NCBI GenBank assembly: GCA_027019405.1
Contig: JALUWO010000401.1
Location: 1-35,680, forward strand
DNA from: Candidatus Altimarinota bacterium
GTDB taxonomy: Bacteria > Patescibacteriota > Gracilibacteria > BD1-5 > UBA6164
DNA: 35,680 nucleotides
Direction of reading: 5' to 3'
How positions within the stretch are numbered: the first letter of the stretch is position 1; each line of letters opens with the position of its first letter. A model generated the notes under the pieces. It ran no database searches, had not been told where the DNA came from, and saw nothing but the letters and a program-made list of their open reading frames with translations. Below, piece after piece: positions 10,801 through 23,524 of this stretch. The position numbers were made by a program, and so were the translations under genes.

Positions 10801-13800
10801 TATGAGAGAAATCAAGTGATTTAATGTGATCTAGTGATAATCAAGATTTTGAGAATTTAAAAAAAGATTTAGAAGAAGCTAGGTCTTCAGCATGTTATTG
10901 AGATCTAAATAAAAATTGAATAAATGATTGTTTAGAAAAGAAATTATCAGGTTCAAGTTTGGATTTTAAATCTGATTCTATAAGATATTTTTATTGAAAA
11001 AATTGAATTTTAACAGTGATTGTTAAAGATAAAAATAATAGAAGAGTATATATTGATAATAATACAAAAGTTTATTTTAAGATAGATAAAATTGTTGATA
11101 AAGAAAAAAATAAAGTTATTTTTGATTCAGATAAACAAGATTATAAACAAAATTTATATAGAGATTATATTAATTTTTGAAATTTTTGAATACAAACAAA
11201 AGCTTGAAAAGCAACTTATAATTTTTCAACTTGAAGAAAAGATGCAGATATTTATTTTAAAACATATTTAAAATTAAAAGATCAAAAAACTTGAGAAGAA
11301 AATTTATTATTAAAATCAAAAGATTTAATAATAGAAGTAAGATGAGATAGAATGTTTTTGACTTCATCTAATAAAAATAATAATTCTCTAGATTTATGAT
11401 GAAGTTATGCAATAGCAAATGATAAAACAAACATATTTTTATTTAATAAAAATAATTCAAATTTTGATGCATATAATGATAAAATTAAAAATGGAGATAT
11501 ATTATTTGGTTTATCAAATTTAAATAAAAAATGAGAATATATAGATTTTGAATTCCCTTTAAATATATCTATAAAAGATAAAAATAATAATTCATTATTT
11601 AGGGAAGATATAAAATCATTAAAAAATTTAAAATGATTGATTTCAATAAAAAAATCATGATTTTATAAACTTGTTATTAGAGATTTTAAATGATTTAAGG
11701 TTTCTAAGGATTTTGAAGTAAAACCTGCAATTGCTTCAAAACTTAATCTGAAATTATGATCAAATATCATAGAATCTAATTGAGCAATATCAACTGATTA
11801 TGTTGTTATTTATGATAGATTTAATAATCCTGTAGTATGAGATTATTATGATATTAATTTAAAAATAAATTGAGATTCTTTAGTTTTTAATGCAAATAAT
11901 CAAAAAAATATAAATTTTTCAACTATAGAATGATTTAAAGCATTTAGAATTAAATCAACAGATAAGAAATGAATTTCAGATATTGAAGCTGAAATAAAGA
12001 AAAATTGAAAGAAAATATTAGCTACAAATAGAAAAGTTAAAGTATTAAAAAATATTTCTTTAAATATTATTTCTAATAAAACTTTGAAAGTTTGATGAGA
12101 AAATACAAAATTATTATTAAAAGTAGTTGATTCTAGATGAAATCTTATATCAGATTTAAATTCTAGAGTTTATTTACATGTTGATAGAAAATATTGATTT
12201 ACAAATAAGGCATATTTTGATATAAAAAATTGAATAGCAAGTATTGATTTTACTACTTCTAAATTAGCTTGAAAAAATATTGATTTTAAATTTCAAATAG
12301 AATGATTTAATAAAATTTTTACAAAAAAATTTACAATATTGCCATTAAAACCATTAAAAGTTCAAATTATCCCAACTAAATCAAAATTTGAAGCAAGTAA
12401 AGATAGTTTTACAACTTTAAATATTGAATTAAAAGATATTTATTGAAATACTGTTTTTACAGATAATTCAACTAAGCTTAATTTAGAAATCCTTGATGAA
12501 TATAAAAATATTATTTGATCAGATTCTAATTCAAAAATTGTAAAAGATTGAAAATCTTATTTCAAAATACATGGAACAGATATTCCTTGAAAAGCTTATG
12601 TAAAGATTTCTACAACACCAAGTTTATCAAATAATAGTTTTAGTATGAAGGGGCAATCACCTTTTTCTAAAACTATATTAGATAAATATTGAATTTACAG
12701 AAAGGCTTGAATTTTAACTGAATTATGAAAAAAAGTATTTTATGAATTTGATCAAGATAATTATAAATTTAAATTTAATACTAAAAAAGAGTTAATTAAT
12801 TCAAATGCTTATAAAAGTTTAGATTCTAAAGATAAGATAAAATTACTTAGTTTATTTGATTCTACAGATGTTTATGAAATAAATTGAGTATGAGAAAATG
12901 CAATTGCTCTTGAAACTTACTTTTTCTGGAAAGCTTCAAGTGTAAATTCTAATAAATATAATTCTTTGTATACAGTTTTATTATGAGCTGATTATTGAGA
13001 TATAACAAAAAAAGATTATTTAGCTTCATGAATGTTATTTGATAGAAATAATAGATCTTTAGCTGTAACAAGTTTATTATCAACTCCTTATAAATATAGT
13101 GATATTTTAACTATAAATTCTGATTGAAATATAAAAAAAGTAGTTAATGGTTCTGATTTAAGTCAAGATATTAATTTCAATTTATCTGTTTGAGATTTTA
13201 CTCCTTATATAGATTTATATAATTCTAATTTATCTACTGATATTTGAAAAATATTATTTAATTTTTCTCAAAATAATAGTTTAAAAATATGTAATAGTAT
13301 TAATTGTAAATTAGATCAATGAAAAACTAGTATTTATTGAGTAAATAACTCAAGTTTATATAATTATGAACTTGATAATTGAAGTTTAGTTTTAAAAGAT
13401 TCTTATAAAACTAAGATTTTTTCAGTATGAAAAGATTGAAAATTTAAGCTTTATAATAATGTTTCTTTTAAACTATCTAATACTCCAAGTAAAAAATTAT
13501 TATTTGATGTATTTATGGATTGAAAAATTATTTCAAAAATTTGATTTAATTTTGTTTGAGCATCTATAAAAACAACAAATAATAAAACAGTTTTAAATTG
13601 ATTATTAAAAACATATACAAATTCAATTGTTATTTATTTAGCTACTTCTAGATATTGATTAAGAAATATTTATGATTCTTCAAATCTTAATACTTTAGCT
13701 ATATATTATAATGATCCATTTGAAAAAAAATATTCTTTAAATACTTTTGTAAATCAAGATTTTGATTATTTTGCAAATTTTATAAATAAATGATGAATTG

Positions 13801-16800
13801 GATGGAAAGATGGTAATTTATCTTTATTATCTTTTGCTGCTTGAGAAAATGTTTGAGATTCTATAAAAAATTATCAAAGTTTATTGACTATAAATCTTTG
13901 AGATCCAGTTATATCATTAAAAAAGAAAAAAATAAAGAAAATAAAATGAAATTGATATAAAAAATTTGATAGAACAATTGGTAGAAGATTAAATAAAAGA
14001 GATATAGATTGATATAGAATTTTTGATTTCAATAATGATAAAAAACAAGATTTATTATTTATAAATAATGATAATTATTTAACTTTATTTGAAAATAAAA
14101 AGATTCCATCTCATTTGGTAAACTTAAGAAAAATAGCTTATATTGCAGACTTATGAGATAATTCTTTATTACAAACATGAGATTTTGCTTGAGATTGATA
14201 TGATGATATTTTCTTTGTTAATGATAAATGAAATCCTTTTATATTAAATAATCATTTAAAAGATTTTAAAAGATATGATTTAACAAAACAATTTAATTTA
14301 AATGCAAAAATAACTAGAGCAAAAGTTTTTGATATGGATAATGATTGAATTGATGATATTGTAACTTTGGATGATAATTGAACTATTAATATTTTTTATT
14401 GAAATAAAACAGATAAAATTCCATTTTTTACTAAAAAAACTGTTTATTCTGGATATTGAATAAAACTTAACTGAAAAGTAAGAAATGATTATTGACTTAT
14501 TTATTTTAAATGAGTTCCTCAAAAAGATTTAGCTAAGAAAAACAAAAAAATAATTCAATCAGATGAAGAATTACAAAAGATTATTTCACAAAATTTAGCT
14601 GATCCTAAAAATTCAAAAAATATTTTGTCTGAATATAATAAATTGGATCCTTGAATAAATCAATGAGTTTTAGATTGACTTATGTTTGTTCAAGTTCCAT
14701 ATTGATATGATTGAAGTCTTACTAAAACTGAAGAGTTAGAAAAAGCAATAAATTTAAATTGATGAAGTGATGAAATGTCTTCTGATTTATCTTTAGCAAA
14801 AGATTCAATTACAGATTTTGTAAATCAAAATTCTTCATCTATATGAGATATATCAACAAATTATACTAAACAAACAACTTTTATTAGAAGTCAATACTCT
14901 CAAACTTTGTGACTGAAAGTTGAAAAGATATTTACTGATAGAAATTGATGAAATCTAAAATCATGAGATATAGTAAATGTTAATGTAAAATTAAAAAATA
15001 CAACATCACATAATATTACTAATATTGCATATATAGAAGATTTTCCAGTTAATTTTTCTTTAGTAGATGATAGTATTAAAAATTCTTGAAATTTAAAAAT
15101 TAAATCTTCTTGATGAATAGGAAAATTTTTAATTGATTGAATAAGTATAAAACCATGAGAGGAATTTACTTTAAATTATAATCTAAAAACAAGAGCTTTT
15201 AAACTTTGATATATTGATGTATGATTATTTGAAAAATGAGAGCCTTGAGATGATAAATATTGAGATATAATATATAAACTAAGTAAACAAAATTGTTCTC
15301 AAAATGTAGATATTTTTAGATCTATTGCTAAAAGAAAATATGAAAAATGAATAAAACAACCAACTTGTAATCAAAAAAAATTAAAACTTCCAGAAAAATT
15401 GGATAATCCTGATAAAAATAATAATTGAATTCCAGATGATATTGATAAGTTGATAAATGATACAAAAAAATGAGATATGAATGCTATAAAAGATTATTCA
15501 AAAGATAAATTAAATAATCTTTATAAAGATAGTGATTGAGATTGATTACCTGATAGAGAAGACCCTAGTCCAGATTTTTGAAATGATGATAGTATTTTAT
15601 CTTGACTTGATAAGATAAATGGAAAAATTGATGAAATTAGTCAATGAATAGATAAATTAGTTCAATGATTTTGATGTTGATTTGGATGAGGATCTTGTTT
15701 GGCTTTACCTATGAATTGGGCCCCTTTAGCTGCTTGATGAGATCCAACTGTATTAGGTTTTCCTGTTTGAGATTGATTAAATGTTTGAGAATGATTACCT
15801 ATATTTTCAATGTTTACTTGAATTTCTGGTCCATTTTGTGCTCCTATAAATACTGTATGGCCAGTTTCTCCTTTTATGTATCCAACTTGAACTTGTTGAG
15901 GGATATTATGAGCTGGTGGACGGTTATGAACTTTTTCTCCAACAAACTTTTTTAGATTATTTTATTCACCAACATTAACTTGATGACAAGGTATTGCTGC
16001 TTGTTTTGGATGACCTGCTATAGCAATGTGAAATTCTATTCCACCATGACTTAGTCCTGTTGTTCCTTGATGAAATTGTATTGTTGCAGCAGCTCCTTTG
16101 TGATCTTGTAATCAAGATGATGAGGATTTATGAGATCCTACTAGTATGTGAAATGTTGATTATATCTGATGATGAGATAGTTGAGATTGAAGTTGAAATT
16201 GATTTTGAGTAATTAATTGAATATGTAATAAAAATTGAAATTCATCAAATTCTAAATTACTACCTGAAACTAATCAAATTGATTTGTCTTTAGTTTCAGA
16301 TTATATGAAATATAAAGAAACTTGAATTGTTTCACCAAAATTAAAATCTTGATTTAATGATGTTTTTAATCATCCAAATTCTAGTTGAGCAAGAGGTTGA
16401 TCTTTACCACCTGGTTTGAATTGAGAACCATTAATATCAATGGATTGATGAAATGATTGATTATGAAATGTTAATGTTGAGTTAGATTTATGAGCTTTAA
16501 AAAATGGTAATTTTAAAGATGTATTAAATATAAAAAATACAAGAATAGCTTGATTTCCTGATTTTTTAATGGATTGGGTTACAAGACAAATTGAAGAGAT
16601 AGTTACAAAATTGACTGATTTTCCAACTTTATATATTATATTACCTGATTTTTCATCAATACTTGATACAAATTGGATTGATTATATAGGTAATTGAGTT
16701 AAAAAAGCATATAATAAATGAAAAGAAAAAAGAGATAAAAAAGATGAAGAGATAAAAAATAAAATAAGTAATTTAAAAACTAGAAAAAATTCATTAGATT

Positions 16801-19800
16801 GTTGAAATAAAGATAAACTTTATTGTCAAAGTTTGGATGATCAAATTGCAAAATTAAATAGAGATACAAGTATTCCATGACAGAGACAATATTCTGGAAT
16901 AAGTCAAGCTTATGAGTTTTTAAGTAGTGTACCAATAATAACAATTAATCCTGAAGAAGTTGATGTAAATATTCCTTGGATAGATAGTTATACACTAACT
17001 AAAACTATTAATGAATGGAAAAATTCATTAGAACAATGGAAGCAAGAACTTAAGAGATTTGAAGATGATGTTACATTATGAACAACATGTTCATGAACTC
17101 CTGAACAAATAAAAGCATGTAAAGATGAAAAAGGATATAAACAAAAAATTTCTTTAGATGCATCTAGATTAGTTTGATCTCTTGAACAAAATATTGCAAT
17201 TTTAGAAAACTGGAAAAAAATGCCAGAGAAGTTATCTACTCTTATAAATAAAAAACAAGATCGGTTAGATCAAATTTTATGTAATATAGATGCTATATCT
17301 GAATTTATGTGATGATGGATTTGAAGAAATGGAGTTAGGTTTAAAGCATGGGTTGAGACTTATATTTTAATTAAGGCTATACTAAAATCTTGGCAATTAC
17401 TTGCAGATTTATTTATTGATTTTGATGCAGAGTGTCATGAATGTAAAAATGAAAGGGATGATTTATTACATTTTATACTTAAATTAATAAGTATGATTAT
17501 TCCTAAAATACCTGTAATTCAATTTCCTAAATGGCCTGATATTATACTTGATTTACATAATATTAGATTAAATATTTCAATTTCTGTTCCTGATTTTAAA
17601 TTGAACAAAAGACCTATTGTTTTACCTGTATTGCCAGAATTGAAATTACCAAGTGTCCCAAATGTAAATATTACTTTACCTTCTTTGCCTTTATTGCCTA
17701 ATTTTGAGATACCAGAACTTCCTGATTTACCAACTCTACCAAAAATAGAATTACCAGATTTACCTCCTCCACCTAAATTACCAAAAATTTTTGCTTCACT
17801 TGAATGAGTTATTAAAATATTGAAATTAGTAGCAAAGATATTATGTATATTGAAAAAATCACCATTTGTTCCAGAATGGAGGTCTTGAGATTTAATTTCA
17901 TTTTTAACTGAAAGATCAGGATATTTACCTCTTGATTTTCTAGATATTGAACTTCCTCAATTTTCATATCCATTTGTTGATGCTATAAAAGTTACTACTT
18001 GGGTAAATTTTGAACAAGATGTAGATTTTTTAACTGAGTTTGCAAGAAATATAGTAAAACCTATAAATTCATTTACAAATGATATTACTAATGCTTTTCA
18101 AATAGATTCTTCAGCTTTTGATTTTTCAGAACTTACTCCTAGTGATATAAATATATGAAAAGATAAAGTTGGTTATAATAAGTCAACTATTGAATATGCA
18201 AAATTATTATCTTTATGAATAATGAAGTTAGTTACAGTTTTAGATACTAAAAAATCAGAAACTATATCAAATAATGATTTTATTTATTTAGTAAATAAAA
18301 GTTTAGCAAAAAAACAATATATAAATGATGCTAGATATGATGAATTGAGAAAAACTTGGAATGATGTATCAAAAATTACTTACTCAAAACAAGATAAAAT
18401 AATTAAAAAGGCATTAAAATATAATATAGATAAATTTAATACACTTAAATCTATAATTGATAATGAAAAATCAAAAGATAAGAAAATAAAAGAAAATATC
18501 TATAAAATTTTTAATTCTAAGTATGAAAAAGTTTCTAAAAATATTAATTCAGATTTTGATGCTTATAATAAATTATTAAGTAAGTATAATAATGTAACAA
18601 AACTTAATGCTAAAAAATTACTAGTTTGAAATATTGATACTAAAAATCAATTAAAACAAGAATGAAATAGATTTATTTCAAGAATCAAGTGATGAATAAA
18701 TCAATATAAAAAATCTTTTAATAAAAAAGAAAACTTATTAGTATTAAATACTACAAAACAAAATACTACTAGTTCTTCAGATTATAAATCTTCTAATGCT
18801 TCTAGTACTAAATTAAATTCTTGTCAATTATCCAATAAAAAGTCAACAAAATATAAATATGATTGAATTTATGTTGTTGAAGATCAATGAGCATATAAAT
18901 TATTTGATTATACTGATAAATTAACTTGAAATGAAGTTGCTAAACCAATTGATATAGATCAAGATTCAGATAAAGATTTATTGTATTTAGTTGATAATAA
19001 TTTGTATTTAAAAGAGAATTTATCAAAACAAGAGACAAAGAATTATATTACTTTAGCTCCATTAAATATAAGTATTTCTGATAATAAATATTTTAATTGA
19101 AGTAAATTTATAGAATCAGTTAATAATTTTAATGAAACAACTGTTTCAAATAATAATATAACTTTTTGATTTTCTTCTTCTACTAATAAAAATATTCATA
19201 ATTATAGATTAGAATTATTTAATAGAGTAGATAAATATATAAATTTATGAAATTCAAATTATATTCCTAAGGATTTAACTAAAAAAGTTATTGATTTAAT
19301 TTCAGATAAAGATTCTATTTGAATAAAGGAAGATAATAATAATTTTAAAATTTCAAAAGATATTGCTTATTTTAAATATATTTGAAATGTTAATTGAATT
19401 TCTCTAGTTACACATAAATTTAATGATATTACTAAAAGTTTAGTAGATAATAAATTGGCATCTATTACAGCAAATAATAATTTATATTCTGCAAATAATA
19501 AATTAGAAATATATTATTTAGATAATAATGTGAAAAAACAAGTTACTCTTGATAAGCATTCAAATATTTCTTTTAAGAAATCAATAAAAATTTATAAAGT
19601 TACTTGAGGTTCTTTATATGTTGACTCTTGAATAAAAGATGTTATTAGATGACAATGAAATATCTTAAAATATCTAAATATGCCTGTATTATTTGATACA
19701 AATATTATAGTTGAAGATAATTCAAGATTAACTTCAGAATCACATATTGATTTACAATATTATGATGATTGAGAATATTGAATTGATTTAAGAAAAGTAG

Positions 19801-20969
19801 ATGATTATAGATTATATGATTTATGAACTAGAACAGATTTATTTGGTGTTACATTAAGTATGACTAATGATTATTATTATTCTCATATATATGCTTTTTC
19901 TTGAGATACTATATGAAACTATTCAAAACAAGTTTTATTATCTCCTCAATTAGCAGCTGATACTTGGGCTCCTGACCTTAATTTTAATTGAATAATAAGA
20001 GTTCCAGTATATCAAACAAAAATAATTGATTTTACAGATTATATTTATGATAATTCTTGAATAGATAATATAAAAGATATTTCTATTGAAAAATTAAATC
20101 CACCTAGGTATAAAGTAATTAGATCCCCTTGAAAAATTAAAATACAATTTTGAAAATTTGATAATCTTTTTAAGAAAAAAATAGTCATAAAATTAGTTGA
20201 TACTAATTGAAATGAAACTAAAAAAGATATTTGATTTGAGATATATTCTCCTGTTCCAGAGATAAAAAGTTATAACAATAATAATATTTCTTGATTTATT
20301 AATGAAGAATTAACTTGAGAACCTATAAATATTTATAGAGCTAGGTGATGAATTATTACAAAAATTCATACTGATGAAAATAAAACTAAAGTTAATACAA
20401 ATCTTTGAGAATATTGATTTAAATCAAGTATAAATAATTGATTATTTTCTCAAGATTTATATTTAAAAACTGATAAATCAAAAATATTAGATGTTTCTGG
20501 TAATAGTTGACTAATAAAGTTAAAACAATTATGATACTCTTTTAGAATAAAAATAGAAAATGATTATCCTATTATTTATGTTATTGATAATAAATGAATA
20601 GAAATTTATAGGGAAAAGATTTTATTAGATAAAATAGATAAAATAAATATAATATCAGATTTTTCTACAATATGAAATAATACTTGATTATATTTTAAAT
20701 TAGATAGTGATAAATATAATTATTATATAACTCCTGATGATATTAAATTTAATCCTTGAGTTTTAGCTATATATAGAAAAACAGATGTGTCAAAAACTCC
20801 ATTATTTGTTATATTTAAAGATTGAAGAATAAAATCATTAAATACTAATTATAGATTAGAATATTGAGTTTATGATAATCATGTTGTATATAAAATGATA
20901 GATAAACATTTTAATAGATTAGTTTGAGAATTATTATTAAGTATAAATAACAATTTTATAATTAAATAG
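7836..20969 (+). CDS. Giant secreted multidomain surface protein (about 4,377 aa)
   Basis: One continuous frame of 4,378 codons with TGA as Gly, ending in TAG. The N-terminus has a signal peptide: basic start, hydrophobic run VLFFFFF, likely cleavage after KASA at residue 37. Visible elements: EF-hand/TSP3-like DLNKNGINDC near 1023; tandem Ig-like segments around 1320-1560 (YDRFNNPV, KDIYGNTV); FG-GAP/VCBS-like repeats around 2056-2180 (DFNNDKKQDLLF, GDFAGDGYDDIF, DMDNDGIDDIV); a DUF11-like segment near 2360-2475; calcium-loop motifs DKNNNGIPDDID near 2526 and DSDGDGLPD near 2564; a Gly/Pro/Cys-rich stretch about 2612-2772; a xLPxLP proline segment about 3222-3319; a lysine-rich helical part about 3462-3646; and another VCBS-like repeat near 3705 (DIDQDSDKDLLYLVDN). 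No C-terminal membrane anchor or LPXTG motif is seen. It is probably an adhesin or cell-surface fibre; the exact role is unknown. It has its own terminator and lies convergent to the pseudopilin-domain gene. Confidence 0.85.
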
Positions 20970-20990
20970 TAATTTAAGCCTAAAAAACTA

Positions 20991-21022
20991 AAAAAACCAA
21001 AGCAAATTTGCTTTGGTTTTTT
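20991..21022. terminator. Bidirectional terminator between convergent genes
   Basis: A perfect 32-bp palindrome, AAAAAACCAAAGCAAA and its complement, with A-runs on one side and T-runs on the other. It works in both orientations: 21 nt after the giant gene's TAG and 15 nt after the stop of the minus-strand gene at 21038. Confidence 0.88.
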
Positions 21023-21037
21023 CTTTTTATGAACAAT

Positions 21038-23413
21038 TTATTTTTTAGTCCAACTTTTATATCAATTTATATAAAATTTTTTATAATAATTTTTATCATT
21101 ATTAATTCAAATTCATATTTCAAATCTATTCTTATCAGTTCATCAATCAAATTTTGCTTTAGTGGTGTTTTCTAAACAAGCAGATAATTTATATATTTGA
21201 TTTTTAATTCAATTTTTATCATTTCATACTTGATATATATATCCAAATTTACATGAATTAATTCATAAAAAGTTTTTTAGAGGATCTTGTGGAATTTTAC
21301 TTATATAAGCTAGAATTCATTTATTATTTTTTATAGTTGTTGGATATTCTCCATTATCCATATAATATTGTTCAATTGCAGATTGTAATGATTTTAAATC
21401 ATATATTCTTGTAGTATCTCTTGTTTTTGAAATTTGATTAGTATATATATTAAATACATTATTATTTTTTTCTTCTATTGTATTTGAATTATTAATTATA
21501 TTTATAGGTTTTTCTATATTTATATTTTTATAAATTATTTTTGATTTATTATTTAAATTATAATTTAATATTTCTTTATTATCTAATAATGTATTTATGA
21601 AAATATTATAATTAGAATAATTATTTAGATTTATTGTTTTTATATTTATATTTCATGAAATATTATTTTCTTTTATTTGAGAAAATATTTTTGGATTTAT
21701 TGTATATTTATTATTTAATTCATAATTATCTTTATTTATTTTTCAACTATGTATAATTGAAATAAAGTTTTCTCAATTAAAATCTCTTATATTAGTATTT
21801 CATTTTAATATTTTATTATTTAATGATATATTTGATTTAAGTATATCTATATTTTTATTTAAATCTTTTAATATAATATTTGATTTCCAATTTTTAGAAT
21901 TTCAATTAAATTTTATGTTTAAAGTATTAGATGTTTGATATTTTCAACTATCCCAATTATAAGAAGTTTTGCTTATGTTTAAGTTTAGATTTATAATATT
22001 ATTATTTAATATATATGATAAGTCAAGTTCTCATAGATTTTTATAATTTGCTTTTAATATTATATTACTGAATTGATTTAAATAATTTAATTTAGATTTA
22101 AAATTAATATCATTATTTATATTAAAATCTAATTTATTTTTGTATATATAATTAAGATTAATTCATTTATTTTGAGAAATATTTTGATTTTGAATTATTT
22201 TTATATTTATATTTTTGATATATTTGTTATTAAATTCAATTGAAATTATTCAAGAATCAATTTCTTTTGTTTTATTAAAAATAAATACTATTTTTTTTGA
22301 AGTATTATTTATTTTTATATATAATTTTCATATTTTATTTATTTTATCTAAAGCATCTTTATATTGAGAATCACTACATTTATTTCAATAAATAGGATCA
22401 AAAGTATTTTTTATTTCTTTTAGTTTATCACATCAATATTTACTTAATTGTAGATAATATTTATTATCAATTTTATTATATGATTCAATTAAAGGTTTAG
22501 ATAAATTATTTTTTATTTTTGAATAGTTTATAGCTTGTAATGTATTTCAATATTTATTACTTATTTGTATATATTTATTTTCTTTTGCTATTTTTTTTAA
22601 TTCTTCTAAATAATTATTTAAAAAATCAAATCATTTTTTATCAGTTATTTTTAATTTATTTACAAGTATATACTCTAAATTATCTTTTTTGATTAAATTA
22701 AGGTATCAGTTTATATTTATAGTTTGTTTATCTGAGTTGGTTAAAGTAGTATTTGCTTTTAATTCAAAGTTTGTATTAAATCTTAAATCTTGATTATTTT
22801 TTTGAATTATATAATTATTTAAATTAAATTGATTATTTATTTTTCATAATTTTTCATAATCTATTTTTAATGAACTTTTTAAATTACCACTTTTTTTATA
22901 TTGGTTAATTTTATTTATATTTTTATTAAATTGATTTATTAAATTAGTAAAATTATTTCATATTTTTGATTGTAAATTTAATATTTGTCATTCTATATAT
23001 TCTTTATCTTTATTTGAAATATTATTTACTATAGTATCTTTTTTTTCTGTTAGACTATTTCCTCAAGCAATTTTTAAATTTATATTTGCCATTATAAAAT
23101 TTATAATAATTTTTAATTTTTTACTTTTTAAATCATTTTTATTTTCTAATTTATTTTGTATTAAGATTAATTTTTTTAGTAAATTTTTAGATTGCTTATT
23201 ATCTATTTTAGAAATATATTTCTTTATTATTTCTATATATTTATTTCAATTTTTTATTTGTTCTAATTGATGTTTTGTTTTTATATAATTTATAAATTGA
23301 ATTTTATTTTCTTTTGTAATATGTATATATGAATTAATTGTATTTGCAAATAATATATTACTACTTGTAAAGAATATTAATAATATTCATATAATTTTTT
23401 TTGTTATATTCAT
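21038..23413 (-). CDS. Exported protein with C-terminal pseudopilin (GspG-like) domain
   Basis: A 791-residue secreted or surface protein. A signal peptide (MNITKKIIGILLIFFTSSN, ending ILFA) is followed by a lysine/asparagine-rich, probably helical region to about residue 300, then a long stretch rich in Asn, Ile and Leu with alternating hydrophobic residues, suggesting beta structure. Near residues 664-790 lies RDTTRIYDLKSLQSAIEQ followed by a YYMDNGEYPT segment, ISKIPQDPL, and YKLSACLENTTKAKFDGG. This is the periplasmic core pattern of type II secretion major pseudopilins (DLxxLxxAIxxYYxDNGxYP), but it lacks the usual N-terminal methylated pilin helix, since it sits at the C-terminus of a large exported protein. 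Function is inferred only as a surface or assembly component. The ATG follows AAATATATTTT. It converges with the giant gene and shares its terminator. Confidence 0.7.
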
Positions 23414-23460
23414 AAAATATATTTATATAATAAAATGTATTGTTTTTGAAATAAAAAAAT
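23414..23460 (-). promoter_or_regulatory. Short promoter-bearing gap upstream of the pseudopilin-domain gene
   Basis: Only 47 bp separate the ligase terminator from the ATG at 23413, so a promoter should sit here. On the minus strand ATTATATAAATATA offers -10-like TATAAA/TATTAT sequences; no clear -35 is seen. Confidence 0.3.
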
Positions 23461-23498
23461 TTATAAAAAACTATATACTATGTAATAGTATATAGTTT
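23461..23498 (-). terminator. Terminator of the glycan operon (GT4 and ligase)
   Basis: A perfect 13-bp stem AAACTATATACTA / TAGTATATAGTTT with a 5-nt loop (23468-23498). In minus-strand sense it is followed by T-runs (TTTTTTATAAATTTTTTTA). It lies about 30 nt after the stop of the ligase-like gene. Confidence 0.8.
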
Positions 23499-23524
23499 AT
23501 GAAAATTTTCAAAATATTTATTTT

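Noticed and set aside
15665-15955. Plus-strand alternative frame within the Gly/Cys-rich part of the giant gene
   Set aside because: It is out of frame with the continuous giant gene and has no motif support.
7836-20969. Reading the 13-kb region as many short genes or as a degraded pseudogene
   Set aside because: With TGA as Gly the frame is continuous from signal peptide to TAG, with coherent domain motifs throughout; the interruptions appear only under the standard code.
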